Assembly (NCBI GenBank): GCA_030916555.1
Contig: JAUPWK010000003.1
Coordinates: 1-12,037 of the forward strand
Reading direction: 5' to 3'
Origin: Patescibacteria group bacterium
Lineage (GTDB): Bacteria > Patescibacteriota > Patescibacteriia > UBA9934
DNA: 12,037 nt
Shown: positions 1 through 5,881 of the stretch, piece by piece
How positions within the stretch are numbered: the stretch's first letter is position 1
Layout: each line of letters begins with the position of its first letter
Made by a program: the position numbers and the translations under genes
Notes under the pieces: generated by a model
Databases searched by the model: none
Seen by the model: only the letters and a program-made list of their open reading frames with translations
What the model was told of the DNA's origin: nothing

Positions 1-1067
1 AAATGAAGGCTACCGGTGTTGGGTATTTGGCTTCCATGTCTGGCCGTTATTACGCCATGGATCGCGATAACCGTTGGGATCGGATTGAGCGGGCATATAA
101 GGCTATGGCACTTGGGGAGAGTGAGCATGTGGTTGATGATCCGCTGGCTGCAATTGAAGAGTCATATGCACGGGATGTGTTTGATGAGGAGTTTGAGCCG
201 ACGGTTATTGCAAAGCGCGGCCAGCCGCTTGCCACTGTAAAACCGGGTGATGCTGTGATTTGTTTCAATTTTAGGCCAGATCGATCGCGTGAAATTGTTA
301 AAGCCTTTGTCTTGCCGGCTTTTGATAAATTCCAACGCACGTACATTCAGGATTTGGTATTTGTAACCATGACTGAGTATGAGGCCGGGTTGCCGGTCGA
401 AGTAGCGTTTCCACCCGAGCCCGTTGATAAATGCTTGGCGCAAGTAGTTTCTGAAGCTGGTTTGGTTCAGCTACATATTGCGGAGACTGAGAAGTACGCC
501 CACGTGACCTTTTTTATGAACGGTACGCGCGAGGAGCCGTTTGAAAATGAGGATCGTGCTCTTATTCCTTCGCCGCATGTCGCAAGTTACGATCAAGCTC
601 CGGAAATGGGTGCCCGTGAAATTACAGAACGTCTGATTAAAGAGATCAAGACGGAGAATTACGACGTAATTATTGGAAATTTTGCCAATCCCGACATGGT
701 TGGCCATACTGGTAATTTGCAAGCCACCATTAAGGCGGTAGAGGTAGTTGATGAGTGCGTGGGGAAAATTGTAGCTGCTGTATTGGAACAGGATGGTGTG
801 GTGTGTATTACCGCCGATCACGGCAATGCAGAAGAGGTTCAGAATTTGCAAACCCACGCTATTGATAAGGAACACAGTACAAATCCAGTACCGTTTTGGA
901 TTGTGGGCAAGCAGTTCGAGGGTAAATCTTCAATTGCTGGAGATGTTCCAGATGGTGATTTGTCGCTCATGCCGCCGGTAGGTATGTTGGCCGATGTCGC
1001 GCCTACATTTTTAGCGATTCTCGGCATTCCAAAGCCAGATGAAATGACCGGCGCCCCTTTGCTTTAG
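1..1067 (+). CDS. gpmI: 2,3-bisphosphoglycerate-independent phosphoglycerate mutase, 5'-truncated by window edge
   Basis: This cobalt/manganese-type enzyme interconverts 3- and 2-phosphoglycerate in cytoplasmic glycolysis. Only the C-terminal 354 residues or so are present; the family is about 510 long, so roughly 155 residues lie outside the window, including the phospho-acceptor Ser. The ATG at base 3 is internal, not the start. Numbered from that Met, the phosphatase-fold metal ligands are visible: D231 and H235 in DMVGH, D272 and H273 in TADHGN, and H291 in EHSTNPVPF. The phosphate-binding Arg pair R91/R94 lies in FNFRPDR, and the family signature SGRYYAMDRDNRWDR is at residues 13-27. The C-terminus (MTGAPLL) is typical. 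No obvious terminator follows; the next gene starts 106 bases downstream. The gene appears intact in what is visible. Identity is near certain; the missing N-terminus cannot be assessed. Confidence 0.97.
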   Translation, partial: MKATGVGYLASMSGRYYAMDRDNRWDRIERAYKAMALGESEHVVDDPLAAIEESYARDVFDEEFEPTVIAKRGQPLATVKPGDAVICFNFRPDRSREIVKAFVLPAFDKFQRTYIQDLVFVTMTEYEAGLPVEVAFPPEPVDKCLAQVVSEAGLVQLHIAETEKYAHVTFFMNGTREEPFENEDRALIPSPHVASYDQAPEMGAREITERLIKEIKTENYDVIIGNFANPDMVGHTGNLQATIKAVEVVDECVGKIVAAVLEQDGVVCITADHGNAEEVQNLQTHAIDKEHSTNPVPFWIVGKQFEGKSSIAGDVPDGDLSLMPPVGMLADVAPTFLAILGIPKPDEMTGAPLL

Positions 1068-1097
1068 CTGACGATTAACGAGACCACCCCGAGTATT

Positions 1098-1165
1098 GAC
1101 GAAGGGTTAGGTTGGCCCACATTCATGTATTGGGCTTCGGATCCTTCGACCTTCGTCTCAGGATG
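1098..1165. repeat. structured intergenic segment, possible REP-like palindromic element
   Basis: The 106-base gap between gpmI and cca contains nested inverted repeats. GACGAAGG (1098-1105) pairs with CCTTCGTC (1150-1157), and GCCCA (about 1115-1119) pairs with TGGGC just downstream. A small imperfect palindrome runs from ATCCT (1141-1145) to AGGAT (1160-1164). The core CCTTCGAC..CTCAGGA resembles, from general memory, palindromic sequences dispersed in many bacterial genomes. No T-tract follows, so a factor-independent terminator is not supported. It could instead be a structured leader of cca. Confidence 0.35.
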
Positions 1166-1173
1166 GTAAATAC

Positions 1174-2718
1174 ATGTCTACTCCGCTTCCAAACCCTAAA
1201 TACTGGCGCGAGCAGTTTCTTGCGCAAGATCCCCTCATCGTGGCTGCTGTAACCAGACTCGCTGAGGCCGTGTTGGCTTTGGAACCAGATCAAGCGTTTG
1301 CGCCAGCTGAGCCTCGCGCAGTTATCGTCGGCGGCTACGTCCGCGACCTCATGCTTGGTAAGCATCCCAAAGATGCTGATGTTGAAGTTTACGGCGTTCC
1401 GCCAAAGCAGTTACATGAACTGGTGACCAAGCTCTTTGGGCATGTCGATATCGTAGGTCAGTCGTTTGGTGTGTTGAAAGTGTTGCTTGCGCCAGGCTAT
1501 GAGCTTGATATCGCGATTCCACGAAAAGAATCAAAAGTTGGAGCGGGGCACAAGGGTTTTATTATTGAAAGCGATCCCGGTTTGAGTTTTAGAGAGGCTG
1601 CACGACGTCGTGATTTTACAATGAACGCAATCGCGCTTGATCCGCTTACGGGGCTTGTCCATGATCCGTACGGTGGACTTGATGACCTTGCACAAGACAT
1701 TTTGCGTGTAGTCGATGAGAGCACGTTTCAAGAAGATCCTTTGCGCGTTTTCCGTGGCGTACAGCTTTCCGCTCGTCTTAACGCCACCATCGAACCAAGG
1801 ACCATGCACCTGCTTAAGCAGATGGTGAGCCGCGGGGACCTCAATGAACTCTCAAAAGAACGCGTGACTGACGAATGGAAAAAGTTACTCCTCAAGGCCA
1901 AGCAGCCTTCAAAGGGACTTGAGCTCATGCGTGAGCTTGGGATTATCCAAAAGTATTATCCAGAACTCGAAGCCCTTGTTACCACGCCGCAGGAGCCAGA
2001 ATGGCATCCGGAAGGTACGGTTTGGATTCATACCGGCATGGTGATCGACCAAGCTGCCAAACTCATTCGCGAGCCGCGCGGCCCGTCCTCAGGTGAGGAG
2101 GAAAAAGTGGCAGCTCATTTTACGAGCGAAGAAGCCGTCACGATCATGCTCGCCGCCCTCTGTCACGATTTTGGTAAGGCGCTAACCACCAGAGTCGAAG
2201 ATGGACGAATCAGATCAAAGGGCCACGAAGAAGCCGGTGAGGTGCCTGCCCGGTCGTTTTTGGAGAACTTTATCTTTGGTCACGACCTAACTGATCAAAT
2301 TGTAAAAATTACGCGGGATCATTTGAAAACCACACGTTATTATTTGTCACTCCAAAAAGGCGAGGTCGATGAAAAGCAATATGCCAATATTCTGCGGCGT
2401 TTGCTGCGCAGACTTGAGGGTGTTCCGGTTGAGGTCTTTTTAGCCGTGACTGAGGCAGATAAGCGTGGTCGCGGTGTCGCGGATGCACTTACGGCGCCAT
2501 ACACTGAAGGTGATATGTTCCGATCAACCTTGGCCAAGTATGAGCTTGAATTCCAGGCCAAGACTCCGCTTGTGAGTGGGGGAGAGCTGATTGCACAACT
2601 CGGTTTGGCTCCTGGTCCGCAGGTTGGGGAACTGCTCCGTGCGCTTGAGGAGGCGCGTGACGATGGCAAAATTTCCACATACGCCGAGGCGCTCGAATAT
2701 GCAAAGAGTCTCGTGTAA
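1174..2718 (+). CDS. cca: CCA tRNA nucleotidyltransferase with HD phosphohydrolase domain
   Basis: This enzyme adds or repairs the 3'-CCA end of tRNAs from CTP and ATP in the cytoplasm. It is a class II nucleotidyltransferase. The head domain has GGYVRD at residues 53-58, catalytic D67 and D69 in DADVEVYG, and a likely third carboxylate D112 in ELDIAIPR. The RRRDFTMNAI motif is at 144-153 and the EDPLRVFRG motif, part of nucleotide recognition, at 187-195. A tRNA-binding helical region follows. An HD domain is inserted from about residue 283, with H286 (WIHTGM) and H331/D332 (CHDFGK). Such HD domains in bacterial Cca carry phosphohydrolase activity. At 514 residues it is longer than E. coli Cca (about 412), with extra C-terminal helices. 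The ATG at 1174 is preceded by GGATGG 8-13 bases upstream, a weak ribosome-binding site. It is an intact gene with codon use like its plus-strand neighbours. Confidence 0.95.
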   Translation: MSTPLPNPKYWREQFLAQDPLIVAAVTRLAEAVLALEPDQAFAPAEPRAVIVGGYVRDLMLGKHPKDADVEVYGVPPKQLHELVTKLFGHVDIVGQSFGVLKVLLAPGYELDIAIPRKESKVGAGHKGFIIESDPGLSFREAARRRDFTMNAIALDPLTGLVHDPYGGLDDLAQDILRVVDESTFQEDPLRVFRGVQLSARLNATIEPRTMHLLKQMVSRGDLNELSKERVTDEWKKLLLKAKQPSKGLELMRELGIIQKYYPELEALVTTPQEPEWHPEGTVWIHTGMVIDQAAKLIREPRGPSSGEEEKVAAHFTSEEAVTIMLAALCHDFGKALTTRVEDGRIRSKGHEEAGEVPARSFLENFIFGHDLTDQIVKITRDHLKTTRYYLSLQKGEVDEKQYANILRRLLRRLEGVPVEVFLAVTEADKRGRGVADALTAPYTEGDMFRSTLAKYELEFQAKTPLVSGGELIAQLGLAPGPQVGELLRALEEARDDGKISTYAEALEYAKSLV

Positions 2719-2738
2719 CGCTCCAGGAAAAAAGCGAG

Positions 2739-2744
2739 TATACT
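2739..2744 (+). promoter_or_regulatory. probable -10 box for the membrane-anchored gene
   Basis: TATACT lies in the 50-base gap after cca, 24 bases before the first in-frame ATG and 36 before the second. It matches the TAtAAT consensus at five of six positions. A convincing -35 is not visible. The expected start site, near 2751, gives a leader of about 18-30 bases. Confidence 0.5.
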
Positions 2745-2768
2745 AAGAGCAATTCTTAATCGATTTTT

Positions 2769-3608
2769 ATGGAAGAGGAGATGAAACCCGTTCAGCCAGC
2801 CGTACAGCCGGTGTCCATGCACGACACTCCACATGCGCATCACGGCGCCTTGCCACTCATCACGGCCATGCTTGGTGTTTTCCTTGTGCTTGAAACCGTA
2901 GCACTAGGGTACGGTGTGGTGCGTTACATTGGTGTGAGTGATCGTGTTCAAAATGGTCAACAGGCTATTGCCGATAAGCGTGATGAAGTTGCTGCAAAAA
3001 TTGATGAAGTAAAAAAGAGCTACCCACCACTTTTTTACGCACCACTCTCCAACAATGGAGAAGCGAACCGTATTCTGATGATTGTGGATCGGAAAACCGG
3101 GTCGGAATCCGTTGCCTATGTCAGTCCAGAGGGGAAGCATCTTGAGCTTGTCGCCGTACCTCAGGTTGGATATAAGGGAGAAGTATATATTTCTTTGTCT
3201 GTGTGGGAGAGCGACGGGGGGATGACGTTATATAAATTGGATACTCTCAATGATAATGAGCTTACGTTGATTACGGAATCAGGAAAGGTTACTGACAACT
3301 ACGTAGTTTCGCCAGATCAGACAAAAATTGCTTATGTGCCCTTTGATCTAGACGTCGACAAGTATGCTACGGGTAATAAACTTAAAGTTTATGATTTGGT
3401 AACTGGAACTACCTCTGACATTGGTGATTCGGGTGATGCGTACTATTGGTCAGCAATAAGCGATTTTTCAGGTTCTGGTGCTGGCTATTCCTACGTTTGG
3501 GTAGATAGCGATTGCCTTGAAGCTTCAGTCTATGCACGTCCTGAAACAGATGTTTCAGGTGCAGACAATACTTACTCGGCTACGAATACCGTTTGTATCG
3601 GTCAATAA
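2769..3608 (+). CDS. membrane-anchored protein of unknown function, single-pass with extracytoplasmic beta-rich domain
   Basis: I do not recognise the family. The 279-residue product has a short, His-rich N-terminal tail (about 1-26) and one hydrophobic segment at about 27-54. A charged, coiled-coil-like stretch follows (about 57-84), then a beta-rich domain to the end. VSPDQTKIAYVP at 180-191 has the flavour of a TolB/WD40-type blade, preceded by weaker similar stretches near 103-120. The only two Cys (249 and 276) fall near the C-terminus of the predicted outer domain and could form a disulfide. A second ATG at 2781 is directly preceded by GGAAGAGGAG, whereas the ATG at 2769 has no Shine-Dalgarno sequence, so the true start may be residue 5. 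The gene has its own probable -10 box upstream and terminator downstream, so it is likely monocistronic. A surface sensor or adaptor role is possible but unproven. Confidence 0.8.
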   Translation: MEEEMKPVQPAVQPVSMHDTPHAHHGALPLITAMLGVFLVLETVALGYGVVRYIGVSDRVQNGQQAIADKRDEVAAKIDEVKKSYPPLFYAPLSNNGEANRILMIVDRKTGSESVAYVSPEGKHLELVAVPQVGYKGEVYISLSVWESDGGMTLYKLDTLNDNELTLITESGKVTDNYVVSPDQTKIAYVPFDLDVDKYATGNKLKVYDLVTGTTSDIGDSGDAYYWSAISDFSGSGAGYSYVWVDSDCLEASVYARPETDVSGADNTYSATNTVCIGQ

Positions 3609-3625
3609 TCTTGTATGGTCCGCAT

Positions 3626-3659
3626 AACACACAATGAGCTTCGGCTCATTTTGTGTTTT
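3626..3659 (+). terminator. UUCG-tetraloop terminator
   Basis: A 14-base stem (3626-3639 with 3644-3657, one mismatch) is closed by a C(TTCG)G tetraloop and followed by a short T-tract (3656-3659). It lies 17 bases after the stop of the membrane-anchored gene. The weak T-tract makes efficiency uncertain. Confidence 0.75.
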
Positions 3660-3677
3660 AGGGATATCGGGTAAACT
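3649..3677 (+). promoter_or_regulatory. probable promoter of the PAP2-mltG unit, near-leaderless
   Basis: TAAACT (3672-3677) ends only 6 bases before the ATG at 3684, so transcription would begin at or next to the start codon. A weak -35-like TTTTGT (3649-3654) lies 17 bases upstream, inside the 3' arm of the preceding terminator. No Shine-Dalgarno sequence is present. Confidence 0.5.
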
Positions 3678-3683
3678 GTAAGT

Positions 3684-4199
3684 ATGAAATCGATTATTGC
3701 TTTTGATCATGCTTTGACTGCCAAGATTCGTGCTTGGGGTCAGCCAGGCTACGTCTTTTGGAAATTCGTCGCTGGCCAAAGTATTGGCTTCTTTGCACTG
3801 GCAGCTTTAGCTTTTGCGTACGTAGGTCAGCTCAACTTCTGGCACTTTTTGATCGTCTTTACTTTTGCGTATCTCATCGCTAATCTTTTTCAGCACCTCA
3901 TTAAACGAAATCGTCCAGATTTTGAACGCTTAACCGGCTACAAAATGTGGATTCACACCTATTCGTATCCGTCAGCTCACGCCACCATGAGCGCGGCGGC
4001 TGCCACTGCGATTTGTTTATTGCCTGCGTTTTCAACTGATACTGTGGCCGTCGTAACTATCGCGAGTGCTGTTGTGCTTGCATTCCTGATTGGTTTGTCA
4101 CGGATAGTGGTAGGCGTACATTACTTAGCAGACGTGGCGTTTGGCTGGCTCTTGGGGTTTGTGATAGCGTTAGCCTACGTTCTTGTTATCAGTGCTTAA
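3684..4199 (+). CDS. PAP2-family membrane phosphatase (undecaprenyl-diphosphatase-like)
   Basis: This is an integral membrane phosphatidic acid phosphatase type 2 protein of 171 residues. By family it dephosphorylates lipid (di)phosphates at the membrane, plausibly recycling undecaprenyl diphosphate for peptidoglycan synthesis; the substrate is inferred. Motif 2 is PSAH at 96-99 (usual PSGH). Motif 3 is SRIVVGVHYLAD at 139-150, with catalytic H146 and D150. Motif 1 keeps RP at 77-78, but the Lys expected seven residues before that Arg (KX6RP) is Gln70; a Lys is present at 74 instead. Hydrophobic stretches near 30-48, 53-70, 101-117, 121-138 and 150-170 fit the usual multi-pass topology. mltG follows after 10 bases, so the two are probably co-transcribed cell-envelope genes. 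Confidence 0.9.
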   Translation: MKSIIAFDHALTAKIRAWGQPGYVFWKFVAGQSIGFFALAALAFAYVGQLNFWHFLIVFTFAYLIANLFQHLIKRNRPDFERLTGYKMWIHTYSYPSAHATMSAAAATAICLLPAFSTDTVAVVTIASAVVLAFLIGLSRIVVGVHYLADVAFGWLLGFVIALAYVLVISA

Positions 4200-4209
4200 T
4201 TTTCTCCTT

Positions 4210-5241
4210 ATGTTGCGTCGATGTTTCACGAGTTGTTTATTCATGGTGCTCGCGACCGTCGTTGGAATCGTATTTGGTCTTAATCAGCTGAATCGATATT
4301 TTTGGCAAGATCCAAAAGCTGAGGAGACGTCGCAGGATTTTGTGGTTGAAAACGGTCAAAGCTTCAAAGCTGTGGCGGCTCAACTCAAGGACGACTCAAT
4401 TATCGCAAATGCGTTTTGGTTCCGGGTTATGGCTGAATTCTCTGGCCAGACAGATGATGTTCGGGCTGGTTCATTTCGTTTAACCAAAGGTGAGAATTAC
4501 AAGACGATTCTTGCAACACTCACGGCTGGAACCACTGAGGGGGTAGATGTTCGCGTTACTATTCCTGAGGGGTATACCTTGAAACAAATGGGGGAGTTGT
4601 TGGCTAATAAGGGGTTGGTTACAGAAGCGGATTGGGCGCGGGCTACGGGTATGGATTCTCCGCTTGAAGGTGATGCATTCGTAATTGCTGCACAGAAGCC
4701 AAATAATGTTGATTTGGAGGGCTATCTCTTTCCAGATACCTATCAGTTCGCACTTACTGCTTCAGCAGAAGATATTGCACAGATCATGCTTGATAACATG
4801 GCTGAGCACGTAAGTGATCTCGGTATTGCTCGAGGAGATGCCGCTGGAATGACGACACATGAAGTATTGACGTTAGCATCAATTGTAGAGCGTGAAGTGC
4901 GTCAATCAAGCACCATGAAAAATGTGGCCGATATTTTCTTGAAGCGTTTAGATATTGGCATGGCGCTTCAGGCCGATTCGACGGTGAATTACATCACTGG
5001 GGGAGATGATCCTTCAATCTCTCTTGAGGATCGAGACAATACCGATTCTTTATACAATACGTACAAATATCCAGGTTTGCCTCCGGGGCCAATCAGCGCT
5101 CCAAGTGAAAATGCTCTCGACGCCGTGTTGAACCCGACGCACAACGAGTATCTGTATTTCTTGACTAACGATAAAGGTGAAATTTATTACGCCGAAACCT
5201 TTGCTGAGCACGTAAGAAATAAAGAGCGATACCTGCCATAA
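4210..5241 (+). CDS. mltG: endolytic transglycosylase MltG (YceG-like)
   Basis: This inner-membrane enzyme cleaves nascent peptidoglycan strands and is thought to set glycan chain length. The 343-residue product has a short basic N-terminus, one membrane segment (about 7-24), and a LysM-like subdomain (about 44-66, VVENGQSFKAVAAQL). The catalytic YceG domain follows. Its landmarks are LEGYLFPDTYQ (169-179), LASIVEREV (222-230) with catalytic Glu E227 by homology to E. coli E218, ALQADSTVNY (252-261), and YKYPGLPPGPISAPS (285-299). The ATG at 4210 was chosen over an in-frame TTG at 4183, because the TTG lies inside the preceding gene and ATG gives a normal short N-terminus. No Shine-Dalgarno sequence is visible; the bases before the ATG are pyrimidine-rich, so translation may depend on the upstream gene. 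Length is normal for the family. Confidence 0.95.
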   Translation: MLRRCFTSCLFMVLATVVGIVFGLNQLNRYFWQDPKAEETSQDFVVENGQSFKAVAAQLKDDSIIANAFWFRVMAEFSGQTDDVRAGSFRLTKGENYKTILATLTAGTTEGVDVRVTIPEGYTLKQMGELLANKGLVTEADWARATGMDSPLEGDAFVIAAQKPNNVDLEGYLFPDTYQFALTASAEDIAQIMLDNMAEHVSDLGIARGDAAGMTTHEVLTLASIVEREVRQSSTMKNVADIFLKRLDIGMALQADSTVNYITGGDDPSISLEDRDNTDSLYNTYKYPGLPPGPISAPSENALDAVLNPTHNEYLYFLTNDKGEIYYAETFAEHVRNKERYLP

Positions 5242-5243
5242 TC

Positions 5244-5273
5244 AAAAACGCCCCGGGCAATTGCCTGGGGCGT
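5244..5273 (-). terminator. intrinsic terminator of the GC-rich minus-strand gene, shared hairpin with mltG end
   Basis: An 11-base stem (5248-5258 with 5263-5273, one G-T pair) encloses an AATT loop. Read on the minus strand it is followed by TTTTT (5248-5244), a classic intrinsic terminator. On the plus strand the hairpin comes 6 bases after mltG but has only a broken T-tract, so it would stop mltG transcripts less well. Confidence 0.85.
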
Positions 5274-5276
5274 CGT

Positions 5277-5298
5277 CGTTTCACACGTGGGTGAAACG
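5277..5298. other. second hairpin beside the terminator
   Basis: CGTTTCAC (5277-5284) and GTGAAACG (5291-5298) form a perfect 8-base stem with a 6-base loop. It sits between the stop of the minus-strand gene and that gene's terminator. It could protect the 3' end of the mRNA or bind a regulator; nothing in the sequence decides. Confidence 0.6.
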
Positions 5299-5303
5299 TA
5301 GCC

Positions 5304-5753
5304 TCACGCCTGACCGACCCACTCCCGGCTCGGCGTGTTCGTGAGGAAGTTGGCGAGCAGTCGCTCGCCGTAGTTCTTGGTGACGAAGTTCCCGAGGGCC
5401 TCCGCTTCGGTGAGCGGGGTGATGTCGGCCGTGCAGACCTTCCGCATGGTCTGGAGCATGCCGTACTCACGCAGCAGCTCGTAGGCCGCCACATTGTAAG
5501 CCCGCTGCATGAACGGGCTGAACGCCTGCCGATCCGGGTAGAGCTCCCGCAGGCAGTTTTCCGGATCGTCGTACAGCTCGACCTCGAGCTGTACGAGCAT
5601 GTTGAAGACGCGCTCGGCGTCCTGAGTCTCGTCGAGCAGCGCCTCGAATCCTTCGAGGTAGCCGACGAGCGCCTGGTAGACCTGGCGCCGACCGGGGTGG
5701 GCCGACGATTCCGCTGCCCGTTTCAGGGCATTCAGCTTATGGCTACGGCTCAT
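5304..5753 (-). CDS. GC-rich hypothetical protein, helical, cytoplasmic, unknown function
   Basis: I do not recognise this 149-residue protein. It has no signal peptide or membrane segment and looks mostly alpha-helical, with an acidic middle (LEGFEALLDETQDAERVF, about 33-50). There is one Cys at about 66 and one at about 106, with no metal-binding spacing. A basic N-terminus (MSRSHKLNALKR) precedes the helices. Base use is unlike every neighbour: by hand, about 20 of 149 codons end in A or T, and these cluster in the first 20 or so codons. Expression signals are strong: TTGACA-N17-TATAAT, a leader of about 38 bases, AAAGGAGG six bases before the ATG, and an intrinsic terminator. The gene is convergent to mltG and divergent from the helicase. 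It is probably real and well expressed. Recent transfer or a conserved high-expression family are both possible explanations. Confidence 0.85.
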   Translation of the reverse strand: MSRSHKLNALKRAAESSAHPGRRQVYQALVGYLEGFEALLDETQDAERVFNMLVQLEVELYDDPENCLRELYPDRQAFSPFMQRAYNVAAYELLREYGMLQTMRKVCTADITPLTEAEALGNFVTKNYGERLLANFLTNTPSREWVGQA

Positions 5754-5759
5754 TTTGAG

Positions 5760-5767
5760 CCTCCTTT
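5760..5767 (-). promoter_or_regulatory. strong Shine-Dalgarno of the GC-rich gene
   Basis: On the minus strand AAAGGAGG is followed by a 6-base spacer (CTCAAA) and ATG at 5753. It is the only near-perfect ribosome-binding site in the window and fixes the start of this gene. Confidence 0.9.
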
Positions 5768-5798
5768 AGGTTCGGGGTGAAATGAACAACGACGCTTA

Positions 5799-5827
5799 AT
5801 TATAGCATAAAAATCGCTTTTTGTCAA
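5799..5827 (-). promoter_or_regulatory. consensus sigma70-type promoter of the GC-rich gene
   Basis: On the minus strand TTGACA (5827-5822) and TATAAT (5804-5799) are separated by exactly 17 bases, a perfect match to the housekeeping consensus. The predicted start near 5792 gives a leader of about 38 bases containing the Shine-Dalgarno sequence. Confidence 0.92.
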
Positions 5828-5843
5828 TGAAAATCAGCGATTT
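5811..5843. repeat. inverted repeat spanning the -35 of the GC-rich gene promoter
   Basis: AAATCGCT (5811-5818) and AGCGATTT (5836-5843) are perfect 8-base inverted copies, 17 bases apart, centred on the TTGACA. One arm lies in the -10/-35 spacer and one upstream of -35, so this is a plausible operator. It also lies just upstream of the helicase -10 box. The arms are AT-rich, so chance is possible. Confidence 0.4.
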
Positions 5844-5864
5844 CGCAGGAATTGGGCTTAGTGT

Positions 5865-5870
5865 TAAACT
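5865..5870 (+). promoter_or_regulatory. probable -10 box of the helicase gene
   Basis: TAAACT ends 11 bases before the ATG at 5882. No clear -35 is seen at the expected spacing (TTCGCA at 5842-5847 is weak). If used, the mRNA would have a leader of only about 4-5 bases and no Shine-Dalgarno sequence. Confidence 0.5.
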
Positions 5871-5881
5871 GTGCGTTGACT

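Noticed and set aside
471..875. 134-codon minus-strand open frame within gpmI
   Set aside because: It is a shadow of a conserved gene, with no expression signals or recognisable product.
2340..2843. 167-codon minus-strand open frame over the 3' end of cca
   Set aside because: It is antisense to a clearly conserved gene, its product is Ser/Arg-rich and low in complexity, and no promoter or Shine-Dalgarno sequence precedes it.
4183..4209. TTG start extending MltG upstream
   Set aside because: It overlaps the 3' end of the PAP2 gene. The ATG at 4210 already gives a normal short cytoplasmic tail before the membrane segment.
5165..5494. 109-codon minus-strand frame inside the GC-rich gene
   Set aside because: High GC leaves long stop-free frames. 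The product is Arg/Ser/Pro-rich, and the overlapping 149-codon frame has the promoter, Shine-Dalgarno and terminator.
5852..5881. TTG start giving the helicase ten more residues
   Set aside because: The probable -10 box (5865-5870) lies downstream of this TTG, and the extra residues do not resemble the family N-terminus. The ATG at 5882 fits better.
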